A program made the translations under genes and the position numbers. 64,000 nt of DNA. Source: LMUY01 sp964247705 (GTDB taxonomy: Bacteria > Pseudomonadota > Alphaproteobacteria > Acetobacterales > Acetobacteraceae). Below, one piece after another: positions 8,323-16,859 of this stretch; position 1 is the first letter of the stretch; every line of letters starts with the position of its first letter. The stretch spans positions 1 through 64,000 of the forward strand of contig CAXTVQ010000007.1 in the NCBI GenBank assembly GCA_964247705.1, written 5' to 3'. A model generated the notes under the pieces. It ran no database searches and was not told the DNA's origin. It saw only the letters and a program-made list of their open reading frames with translations.

Positions 8323-9354
8323 TCATTCCACCGACACCCTCGGGTCGGCCAGCCCGTACAGCACGTCGATCAGCACGTTCACCAACACGAAGATCATGGC
8401 CATCAACAGCACGAACGCCTGCACCGGCGCGTAATCGGCGGCGAGCAACGCGTCGAGCGCGTACGATGCGACACCCGGCCACGAGAACACCTTCTCCACC
8501 AGCACGTTGGCGCCCAGCATGGTGGAGAACACGATCCCCGTGATCGTCAGCACCGGCAACAGCGCGTTGCGCAGCGCATAACCGGCAACGACCTTCCAGC
8601 CCGGCAGCCCGAGCGAGTGCGCCGTGCGGATGAAATCGCTGCCCAGCACGGCCAGCATGGACGCCCGCGTCATCCGGGCCAGCGGCGCGAGCACGAACAG
8701 GGCCATCGTGCAGGCGGGCAGCAGCAACTGGGTGAAGGCCGCCCACCAGCCGTCCCAGTCGCCGGTCAGTGCGAAATCCACCAGGTAGAACCCGGTGATG
8801 TCGGGCGGCGTGGAGGCGAAGATGTCGAGCCGCGCCGTCGGATCGGGCGCCCAGCCGAGCAGGTAGTAGAACACGTAGATCAGCAGCAGCCCGGACACGA
8901 AGGTCGGCACGCAGACGCCGAGCGTGCACATCATCCGCACCCCATGGTCCACCAGCGAGCCGGGCCGCAACGCCGCCAGCACGCCGAGCGGCACCGACAG
9001 CAGCAGCGCCATGAACAGCGCCGTGAACGTCAGCTCGAGCGAGGCGGGCAGGCGGCGCCGCATGTCCTGCACCACCGGCTGCCCGGTGGTCAGGGAGCGG
9101 CCGAGATTGCCGGTGGCGACGTCCCGCAAATAGCGCACGAGCTGCACCGGCACCGGCGCGTCCAGGCCCATCTGGTGGCGCAACTCCTCGATCTCCGCCT
9201 GGCCGGCGCTGGGGCCGGAGGCGAAGAACACCGCCGGATCGCCGGGCAGCACGCGCATCAGGATGAACGTCACGATCACCACACCGAGCAGGGCCGGCGC
9301 CGAAGACACCAGCCGCCGCCCGACCCGGCGCGCGATCCCGGCGAGCATGCGCAT
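8323..9354 (-). CDS. ABC importer permease, DppB family
   Basis: A 343-residue inner-membrane permease. The N-terminal segment up to the MRVLPGDPAVFF block and the LGRSLTTGQPV motif are diagnostic of DppB/OppB proteins, and the EAA-like loop (RTAHSLGLPGWKVVAGYALRN) contacts the ATPase. The start MRMLAG lies 2 bp after the binding-protein stop. It forms the translocation channel with the DppC-type permease. Substrates of the family include peptides, nickel, opines and glutathione, and nothing in the sequence decides between them. Confidence 0.95.
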   Translation of the reverse strand: MRMLAGIARRVGRRLVSSAPALLGVVIVTFILMRVLPGDPAVFFASGPSAGQAEIEELRHQMGLDAPVPVQLVRYLRDVATGNLGRSLTTGQPVVQDMRRRLPASLELTFTALFMALLLSVPLGVLAALRPGSLVDHGVRMMCTLGVCVPTFVSGLLLIYVFYYLLGWAPDPTARLDIFASTPPDITGFYLVDFALTGDWDGWWAAFTQLLLPACTMALFVLAPLARMTRASMLAVLGSDFIRTAHSLGLPGWKVVAGYALRNALLPVLTITGIVFSTMLGANVLVEKVFSWPGVASYALDALLAADYAPVQAFVLLMAMIFVLVNVLIDVLYGLADPRVSVE

Positions 9355-9356
9355 CT

Positions 9357-10967
9357 CTACGTCCGTTGCAGGTCCCTGAAGTCCGCCTGGCGGTAGAACT
9401 GGTACGTGTAGCCGTCCACCGACTTCGCCATCGCCGCGTCCTGGTTCGGCTGCCACAGCATGATCAGCGGCACCTGCCCCTGGAACAGCTCGATCATCTG
9501 CTTGCATTCGCCCTCGTATTTCGCCGGGTCGGTCTGGAAGCGGGCGTCGGCGGTGAGCTCCTCCATCGTCGGGCTCTTCCAGCTCGCGAAGTTCCAACGC
9601 TGGTCCCGGGTGAAATACAGGTAGAAGTAGTAGTAGGTGTAGGGCAGCCAGGCGGTGGCGCCATCGGTGTAGAACGGCAGCTTCTTGTCCGCCTCGAGCG
9701 TGTTGAACTCGGCGTCCGGCTTCTTCTGGATGTCCACCTGGATGCCGATCTTGCCGAGCGACTCCTTCACCAGGGCCGCCATGGGTTCGGCGGTCGCAGA
9801 CTGCCCCGCGCTGAAGGCGAAGCTGGTGCTGAAGCCGGTGGGCATGCCCGCATCGGCCAGGAGCTGCCTGGCACGCACCAGATCCGTTTTCAGCGGCATC
9901 GGCTGCGGAAAGCTGGTGTTGGGCGGCTCGGCCCAACTCGCGTCATACAGCTTGGCGCCGCGGCCAAACAGGGCGGCCTTGAACATGTCGTCGTAGGGCA
10001 GGGCGGCGGCGATCGCCTGCCGCACCTTCACATTGTCGAACGGCGCGGTGGCCGTATTCATGGTGATGTGCGTGAAGCCGTTGGTCTGCGGGATAGAGGC
10101 GACCTTGGCCTTGGCCGATTGCTCGATGGTCGGGATATCACTCGCCGCGAGGTCGATGGCGAGGTCGGCATCCCCGCGCTCGACCAGGTTGGCGCGGGTG
10201 GCGGGTTCCGGCACGGTCTGGATGATGACGCGGCGGAACATGGGCAGCTTGCCGCCGGGTCCGCCTTTCCAGGCCTCGTTGCGGCGGATGATGGCGCTCT
10301 CGCCGGCCTTGTAGCTCTCGACGATATAGGCGCCGCTCGCCGCGGTGTTGGTCTTCAGCCAGTCCTGCGCCCACGGGTCGGCATCGGTCGCGTGCTGGCG
10401 GGCAAGCTTGCTGTTGATCATGATCGCGTACGGCACGCACAGATTGGCCAGCGCCAGCCGGTCCGGCTTGGCCAGCGACACCGTGACGGTATGCGGGTCG
10501 GCGATCCGGAACTGGTCCGCACTGGTCAGGGACCCGGTGCTGAGCTGCGGCGGCGCCAGGGACTTCGCACTCACTGCCCGGTCCAGCGACCACTTGATGT
10601 CCTCGGCGGTCACGGGCGAACCGTCATGCCACGTGGCATCCGGACGCAGCTTGATGGTGATGGTGAGCTTGTCGTCGCTGATCGCGTAACCCTCGGCCAG
10701 TTCGCCGCGGATCGTGTCCGGGTCGAACACCCAGTAGTCGCCGAACGTCTTGCGGCCGAAGCTGTACAGCCGGTCGTAGACGTTCATGCTGAGCCCGAAC
10801 GATTCGCGGGTGGAGCCCGGCGTGGACGGGTCGAGCGTGTTGATGGTGTTGCCGGTGACGTAGCGCAGCGTCTCGGCGCGGGTCTGGCCGAAACCGATCT
10901 GCGGCCAGCTTGCCAGCCAAGCGGCGCCCGCCGCCCCTTGCAGGACCAGCCTACGTCCGATGCTCAT
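9357..10967 (-). CDS. extracellular solute-binding protein, family 5 (DppA/OppA-like)
   Basis: A 536-residue periplasmic binding protein. The N-terminus MSIGRRLVLQGAAGAAWLASW carries an Arg pair before a hydrophobic stretch, a Sec or Tat-like export signal. The mature part contains the SBP_bac_5 pattern (YDRLYSFG, GELAEGYAISDD, KLRPDATWHDGSPVTAEDIKWSLDR). It captures the substrate and delivers it to the two permeases. As first gene of the leftward seven-gene operon, its promoter should lie in 10968-11141, though no convincing -35/-10 pair was identified there. Confidence 0.95.
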   Translation of the reverse strand: MSIGRRLVLQGAAGAAWLASWPQIGFGQTRAETLRYVTGNTINTLDPSTPGSTRESFGLSMNVYDRLYSFGRKTFGDYWVFDPDTIRGELAEGYAISDDKLTITIKLRPDATWHDGSPVTAEDIKWSLDRAVSAKSLAPPQLSTGSLTSADQFRIADPHTVTVSLAKPDRLALANLCVPYAIMINSKLARQHATDADPWAQDWLKTNTAASGAYIVESYKAGESAIIRRNEAWKGGPGGKLPMFRRVIIQTVPEPATRANLVERGDADLAIDLAASDIPTIEQSAKAKVASIPQTNGFTHITMNTATAPFDNVKVRQAIAAALPYDDMFKAALFGRGAKLYDASWAEPPNTSFPQPMPLKTDLVRARQLLADAGMPTGFSTSFAFSAGQSATAEPMAALVKESLGKIGIQVDIQKKPDAEFNTLEADKKLPFYTDGATAWLPYTYYYFYLYFTRDQRWNFASWKSPTMEELTADARFQTDPAKYEGECKQMIELFQGQVPLIMLWQPNQDAAMAKSVDGYTYQFYRQADFRDLQRT

Positions 10968-11110
10968 TCCGCTTCACCCTCTGCTCGACACGGTCGCGCC
11001 ACGCCCATCGTGGGCGGCGCGGCGCCTATGGCAAGTCCGGGATGCACACCGCGTGCCGCCACCACGCGGATACGGCGGACGATGCCCGCCCCAACCCTTC
11101 AGCGCCGTCG

Positions 11111-11127
11111 GGCGGACAACGTCCGCC
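11111..11127. terminator. possible terminator hairpin after the macroglobulin gene
   Basis: A perfect 7-bp stem (ggcggac/gtccgcc) with a 3-base loop lies 15 bp beyond the stop of the alpha-2-macroglobulin-like gene. There is no U-tract, so intrinsic termination is uncertain. The 174-bp spacer holding it separates two leftward transcription units. Confidence 0.35.
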
Positions 11128-11141
11128 AGGCGCGCACCCCC

Positions 11142-14100
11142 TCAGCGCGTGACGGTCACGCGCGCACCCGCCGTGCTGCCGGTGACGCCGAGCTGGTACA
11201 GCATCTCGGCAGTCGCGGGCGGCTCCGTGAAACTGCCGGCCGTGGTCGCGCGCATCCGGGTGCGCAGCGAGAACGTTCCGGACGGAAGGTCCATCCACAC
11301 CGCAACGACCTCGTCATCCCCGTAGGACGCATAGGACGGAACCAGGGTCGGCCCGGCCGAAGGCTGCGCGTCAGCCGTTGCGGTCGCGAGCGCCGGGTTC
11401 AACGGCTCGAGCCCGGCGGCAAGCGGCAGGCGCAGCGCCACCTGCGGGCGGTCCTCCGGGTTCACGACCTCGTCCAGCTCCTCCACCACGTCGCCGACTG
11501 CGAGGTGGATGGCGCCATCCGTGTCCGGCTCCAGCTTGGTCATCGGCGGCTGCACGGCGCCCTGCGGCGGCGGCACCTTGAACAGGCTGCGGGTCAGGAC
11601 GAAGCCGTGCTGGTCGGCGCGGGCCTGGGCGCCGGGTTGCACGGGGACGTAGTCGGTCGACGCCAACACCGCCATCCCCGGCCCAGCCTGCACACGCATC
11701 GGCCCGGGGGCGCCGGTGCTGGCCTGGAAGATCGGATGCGTGCGGTCCAGCGTACCGGTCGGCTTGCCGTCCGGCAGGGTGACGCTGGCGGGAACGGGCG
11801 TGGCGGGTGCCTGCCACGCGGCGGCAAGCGCCTCGAGCGCGTTGGCGGTCGCGTCGGCACTGCCCCAACCCTGGCCGGTGCCCATCTGCACCAGGGCGGT
11901 GCGAACCACTGCGCCGCGCGGGTCGTCGGGTGCGGCAGTGGCGGCGGCGCGGGTGACCTCCGCCAGGCTGCGCGCCTCGGACGGCAGGATCAGGGGGGTG
12001 GCAGATGCGTCGGTCAGGCCGGCGTAGACCGGCTTGCCGTCGCGGGCGAGCAGGTTGACCCGGCTCCACATCGTCGCAACCACATTGGGCAGCAAGGTAC
12101 TGCCTTCGGGCAGGCGGGCCAGCACGGTGGCGATCTCCGCCACGCCGCCGGTGCGCAATTGCGTCGCGCGGCGGGCGAGTTCCAGGGCGTAGTCGGCCGG
12201 GATCTGCCCGCCATCGGCCAAGGCAAGCAAAGCCACGACGCGCTCATACAACTCGAAGCCGAAGATGAAGTGCGGGTAGTCGCTGCGCAGCGCCGCCTGC
12301 AGGATCTTGGCCATGCGGTCGGACATCGCCTTGTCCACCGGCAGCCCGGCGCGCCCGGCCGCGACCAGCACGCGGTAGGCCTGCGCCGTCAGCCACACCG
12401 AGCCTTCGGTGTGGGGGAAGAAGGCGACCAGGCCGTCATCGTCGGTGGCAAGCTTGATCCCGGCGATTGCCGCCGCAACGTCGCTGGCCACGCGGTCGCG
12501 CAAGCCGGCGGCGTCCAGCAGGGAGGTGAACGGCAGCAGGGCGATCTCACCCCGGGCCAGGTTGAGCCGCTGGATCGGGCCGTCCACCGGGAACCGGGCG
12601 AGGAACCCGGCGGCGCCGACCAGCCGCACCACGGCCGGGTCGGTCGCGATGGTGACCTGGCGGCGGTAGCTGGCGGGGCGCGCCGCATCGGTCAGCGCGG
12701 GAATGTCGGCGGCACCATCCGGGCCGGTGGCCAGCAGGTCGCGCCTGTGCAGCACGGGGCGGTCCGGCTTGATCGGCAGGTCGATCTGCACGGCGTCACT
12801 GGCGCGGTCCGACGTGCGTTGCAACAGGTAACGCACATGGGCGACATCGGCGCCGGCTTTCGGCTCGGGAACGCTGACCTGGAAGTCGGTGCGGGCCGGA
12901 TGCTGGCCGTCCCAGTTCACGGCCACCTGCTTGGCGCCGGGAACCGCCAGGTTGTCGACGGAGATCGCAGCCTGGCCGGCGCCGCCCGGCCCCTCCACCA
13001 CGCGGCCGATCAACCCGGCGTCGAACGTGTCACCGGAACGAACGAAGCGCGGCAGGGCGGGCTGCGCCACGATCGGTTGCCGGACGCGCATCTGACCGGT
13101 ACCGAAGCCGAACCGGTCCGGGCCGCTCACCGCCTCGGCGCGCAGCATGAACACGGTGAGCGAGTCCGGCAGCTTCACGTGCACCCGGGCGGTCCCGTCC
13201 GCCCCGATCTTCACGCGCGGGACATACAGCGGGACGGGGGTGAAGTTCTTGCGCACGGAGATGTTCTCCATGCCGAAATCGCCCGCCTCGTCGCCACCCG
13301 GCGTTTCCTGCAGCGGGATCACGCCGAACGCCATGTTGCGGGTGTCACGCGCGGCCATGGTGCTCGCGCGGTTGACGATGAACGCAGGCAGCGGGTCGAG
13401 CGGCGCCTCCTTGGCCAGGGACAGCACGGCCTGGTCCACCATCCACACCGTGGCTTCCCCGGCGGCCGGCCGGCCGTGCGCGTCGGTCATGTGGAGCACG
13501 AGATCGAACTCCTGCGCCGGACGCGCTTCGGCGGGGGCGTCGAAGCTCACGGTCACGCGGTTATCGGTCGGGTTGACGGTGACCCACTTGGTCGCCGCCA
13601 GCGTGGTGGGCTTGCCCTGGTCGAACGGCGCATTCGGCGCGACCGGCACCGCGAGCCGCCCGCGCATGACCAGGAAATGCACGGCCAGACGCGGCATCTG
13701 CTGCTTGCGGATCGGCACGGTGTAGCGGCCGAAGCCATTGGCGATGTCCACCCAATCGTAGGTGAAGCGGCCCTCCGGTTGCTCGACGATGGCGAGTGCG
13801 CGGGCGGTCTGGAACGGGCTCTGGATCACCAGCGTCGCGGTCTCGCCCGGATCGTATTTTTCCTTGTCGGTGCTGACGGTGACGGTATCGGCGGGCGGGC
13901 GCTGCCACGTCACAGGCGTGTCGCCGGCCATGAACAGGTCCACGCGCACGGTCTGCGTGCGGCCGACCTTGTCCGCGGCAGTCACCTCCACGAGGTAGAC
14001 GCCGGCTTGATCGACCCCGAAATGCACCGGCTGCGACGCGCTTGCGCTGGTGACCTGGCGCTCGGCCACTGTCTCGTCCAGCACCTGGGTTTGATATTTC

Positions 14101-16859
14101 GCGGACCCCTGGGCGAAGTCGCTGGCCTCGAGCACCGAGTTCCACTGTCGGTGGATCAGCCGGACAGTCATGGCCAGCCCGCTGACCTCGTGACCCTCGC
14201 CGTCCAGCGCCACCACCTCCGGATCGAGCGCGCCCAGCTTGTCCACGTAGCGCGGCACCTTCACGCCGAGCACGAACGGCGGGAGGGCGGTAATGCGCTG
14301 CACGCCGCGGACCTGCTGGTCGTCGTCACCCGTCACGGTGCCTTCCACCAGATATTGCCGGGGCTGGGCGGTCGGCTCGATCGTCGGATCCAGCGTCAGT
14401 TGCGCGGAGCCGCCGGCATCGGTCTTGGCCTCACGGTTCAGCACGGGCGTGGAGCGGAAGGTGCTATCGCCAGAAAATCGGCTGTCCGAGGAAAACAGGA
14501 AGCCGTCACGGCCCCCATCTTTAGAGCCGGGCGGGGTCCACACGTAAGGCGTCTGCGTCACGCGCCAGGTGATCGGGCGGTCGGACAGCAAACCGCCGGC
14601 GAAGAAACGGGCGAGCAGGTCCACCGAGAACGGCGCATCCAGCGGCGTGCGGTCCGGCCCATGCAGCACCACCTCGAAGGTGGGCAGGCGGTAGGCTTCC
14701 TTCTTGACGGTCAGCGCGCCGCAGGGGTCGCCGTCCTTCGGCTGATACTGGATCGCGTAGTCGCCGGTCGCCTCGGTCTTGGCGTCGAACTTCACGTGGA
14801 AGCCGCCGATCTCGTCGAGCGTGACCGGCAGGTTCCAGCTCTGTCCGCCGGGTGCGGTCACGCTCACCTGGCCGGTGCCGCTGGCGTAGGCGAGAGCGCC
14901 GCGGTCATACCGTCGGATCATGCCGGCAATCAGCATCGGCTCTTCCGGACGGTAGATCGGGCGCTCGGTGAACACGCGGCACAGCGTCTGCGGCGCAGGA
15001 CGGCGGTCGCTGACGTCGCTGACCGTCCAGTCCAGCCACGGCGTCTCGGGCTTGCTCCAGCGGCCGTCGGCGTAGACCTGGGGGCCACGGCCGGGTTCGA
15101 TCACCAGCGTGTCGGTGGCCTTGGTGACGGTGATCCGGCGGATGCTGGGGTCGTCGCCGTTGCTGCCGCGGGCGAGCGGGGCGGGCATCGTCCAGCTTCC
15201 GTCCGCCGCCGTGGTGCCCTGCGCCAGGGTGATGAAGCGTCCATCCCGCATGCCGTCCAGGTGGATCTCGGCGCCGGCAACCGGTTGCGCGGTGGACAGC
15301 GAGGTGACGGCAAACCGCACCCGGTCAGCCTCTTCCACGCCCGTAAGCGTCAGGTCCGTCACCTGCAGCCTGGCCCATTTACGCTGATCGCTGTCCACGG
15401 TGCGCAAGCCGACGAGGTAGGTGCCGGGCGCACGCGGACCGGCGATCTTGGCCAGCACGGGGCCGAGGTCGAGGCCGAACTTCGCGTCCACGCCGCCGCG
15501 GTGGATCGGCAGGTCCATCAGCTCGCTGGCGGCAGGGGAGCCGAGCGCGTTGACGCGGTTCGCCATCGCGTCGCCGCTGATCGGCCCGACCTGCACGTAG
15601 TGGCGCGGCTCGTTGCCCGGCAGCGGCGGCGCGCGGTTGTCGCTGGTTGTGAGGCCGGCGGCGGGGAACGGCCAGAAGTCGCGGCTGAGCGGGTCGATCG
15701 CGTAAACCCGGACGTCGGCCCGGTCGTAACCGTGGCCGTCCAGCGGCACGTATTGCGGACCGAGGCGCTCCACGATGCCCTGCGGCACGTCCCAGGCCAG
15801 CGCAGGCGACCCGGCGTTGAACGACACCCGGGCATGCACGGCGTCGGCCAGGCTGCGGCCGTTCGCGTCCTCGATGGCCCCGGCCGCGATCGTCACGTCA
15901 TACACCTGGCCGGACGCAAACTTGCCGCCGAGCGTCAGTTCGTTGTCGCCGCCCGTATTGACGGTCAGGCCATCGAGCGGCGGGGTGAAGCGGATGGCGT
16001 CCCGTGCCTTGACGATGTCGATGTCCGCCGGCGCCGAGGTGAACTGCAGCACCATGCTGCGCTGGCGGGCGGTCGAGCTGCTGTCCGGATCACAGACCGT
16101 CACACCGTCCGTCGTCGAGTGGTTGTAGCTGTCGCCGCAATAGGTGTCGGACAGCTTGAATGGCGCCGCGGAGCGTAGGGCGAGGTCGAAGATCGGGTCG
16201 TCGAGCCCGGTTTGGTCCGAGAGGCGCAAGTGGAGCGTGGCGATACGGCCGTCCGGCACGGGTTGGTGCAGGACCACGAGCACGGTCTGGCTGTCGCCGC
16301 GGGCGGAACGCTCGGTGGCGCGGACGTCGAAATCGTCCGCGCGCAGGATCTCGGCCGGGCCGGTGACGCCGGGTTGCGGGGCGATGTCGATGGTGATCAG
16401 GCGGGCGAGTGCGGCCAGGTCCACCGGCTGGTCGAAGCGCAGCGCCACGGTGTCGAGGTTGGGGGTGCCGTTGCTGTCGGTGGTGGGGCCGGTCGCAGAC
16501 GGAACGGGCAGCAGGGGGACGAGCATGGTCTCAGCGCCGCCGATGCTGACCGTCTCGCGCCGCAGCGGCTCCCACGGCTCGGTGGGGCGGAATTGCAGCG
16601 TCGTGGGGGTAAGCCAGGTCCATGCGCCGGGCTTGGGCGGGCTGAGTGTGGCGTAGCGCTGCGGGTTGTCCTCGGGGCCGCCTTGCGCGGGGCCGGTGGC
16701 GGTGGGGAACAGGAGCGTCACCGGATCCCAACGGCGGAGGAAGCGGTCGGGCACGACCCGGGCGCCATCCGCGCGCTGCAGGCGGTCGAGCTGCGGCGGA
16801 ACCTGGGCACACGCCAGGCCTGGGAGAAGAATAAGGGCGGCGAGGAGGAGGCGGCGCAT
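11142..16859 (-). CDS. alpha-2-macroglobulin-like exported protein lacking the thioester motif
   Basis: A 1905-residue protein starting MRRLLLAALILLPGLACAQ, a secretion signal. The GLAC before Gln is a weak lipobox; typical bacterial macroglobulins are lipoproteins. MG-type beta domains follow, a bait-like central part (TERPIYRPEEPMLIAGMIRR), the A2M block VKLPDSLTVFMLRAEAVSG, and an alpha/alpha toroid-like region from about residue 1400. Where thioester members have YPYGCxEQ, this protein has FPVDGPIQ (near residue 1425), so Cys and Glu are absent, as in the YfaS type. The ATG overlaps the upstream stop by 1 bp (TGATG); an in-frame TTG one codon earlier is also possible. It probably traps or binds proteins at the periplasmic surface without covalent linkage. 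No pbpC neighbour is present. Confidence 0.9.
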   Translation of the reverse strand: MRRLLLAALILLPGLACAQVPPQLDRLQRADGARVVPDRFLRRWDPVTLLFPTATGPAQGGPEDNPQRYATLSPPKPGAWTWLTPTTLQFRPTEPWEPLRRETVSIGGAETMLVPLLPVPSATGPTTDSNGTPNLDTVALRFDQPVDLAALARLITIDIAPQPGVTGPAEILRADDFDVRATERSARGDSQTVLVVLHQPVPDGRIATLHLRLSDQTGLDDPIFDLALRSAAPFKLSDTYCGDSYNHSTTDGVTVCDPDSSSTARQRSMVLQFTSAPADIDIVKARDAIRFTPPLDGLTVNTGGDNELTLGGKFASGQVYDVTIAAGAIEDANGRSLADAVHARVSFNAGSPALAWDVPQGIVERLGPQYVPLDGHGYDRADVRVYAIDPLSRDFWPFPAAGLTTSDNRAPPLPGNEPRHYVQVGPISGDAMANRVNALGSPAASELMDLPIHRGGVDAKFGLDLGPVLAKIAGPRAPGTYLVGLRTVDSDQRKWARLQVTDLTLTGVEEADRVRFAVTSLSTAQPVAGAEIHLDGMRDGRFITLAQGTTAADGSWTMPAPLARGSNGDDPSIRRITVTKATDTLVIEPGRGPQVYADGRWSKPETPWLDWTVSDVSDRRPAPQTLCRVFTERPIYRPEEPMLIAGMIRRYDRGALAYASGTGQVSVTAPGGQSWNLPVTLDEIGGFHVKFDAKTEATGDYAIQYQPKDGDPCGALTVKKEAYRLPTFEVVLHGPDRTPLDAPFSVDLLARFFAGGLLSDRPITWRVTQTPYVWTPPGSKDGGRDGFLFSSDSRFSGDSTFRSTPVLNREAKTDAGGSAQLTLDPTIEPTAQPRQYLVEGTVTGDDDQQVRGVQRITALPPFVLGVKVPRYVDKLGALDPEVVALDGEGHEVSGLAMTVRLIHRQWNSVLEASDFAQGSAKYQTQVLDETVAERQVTSASASQPVHFGVDQAGVYLVEVTAADKVGRTQTVRVDLFMAGDTPVTWQRPPADTVTVSTDKEKYDPGETATLVIQSPFQTARALAIVEQPEGRFTYDWVDIANGFGRYTVPIRKQQMPRLAVHFLVMRGRLAVPVAPNAPFDQGKPTTLAATKWVTVNPTDNRVTVSFDAPAEARPAQEFDLVLHMTDAHGRPAAGEATVWMVDQAVLSLAKEAPLDPLPAFIVNRASTMAARDTRNMAFGVIPLQETPGGDEAGDFGMENISVRKNFTPVPLYVPRVKIGADGTARVHVKLPDSLTVFMLRAEAVSGPDRFGFGTGQMRVRQPIVAQPALPRFVRSGDTFDAGLIGRVVEGPGGAGQAAISVDNLAVPGAKQVAVNWDGQHPARTDFQVSVPEPKAGADVAHVRYLLQRTSDRASDAVQIDLPIKPDRPVLHRRDLLATGPDGAADIPALTDAARPASYRRQVTIATDPAVVRLVGAAGFLARFPVDGPIQRLNLARGEIALLPFTSLLDAAGLRDRVASDVAAAIAGIKLATDDDGLVAFFPHTEGSVWLTAQAYRVLVAAGRAGLPVDKAMSDRMAKILQAALRSDYPHFIFGFELYERVVALLALADGGQIPADYALELARRATQLRTGGVAEIATVLARLPEGSTLLPNVVATMWSRVNLLARDGKPVYAGLTDASATPLILPSEARSLAEVTRAAATAAPDDPRGAVVRTALVQMGTGQGWGSADATANALEALAAAWQAPATPVPASVTLPDGKPTGTLDRTHPIFQASTGAPGPMRVQAGPGMAVLASTDYVPVQPGAQARADQHGFVLTRSLFKVPPPQGAVQPPMTKLEPDTDGAIHLAVGDVVEELDEVVNPEDRPQVALRLPLAAGLEPLNPALATATADAQPSAGPTLVPSYASYGDDEVVAVWMDLPSGTFSLRTRMRATTAGSFTEPPATAEMLYQLGVTGSTAGARVTVTR

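Noticed and set aside
9366..16178. 2270-codon plus-strand open frame
   Set aside because: It is antisense to the binding-protein and macroglobulin genes, its residues are His/Arg/Gln-rich, and it has no recognisable domain; the minus-strand proteins are clear.
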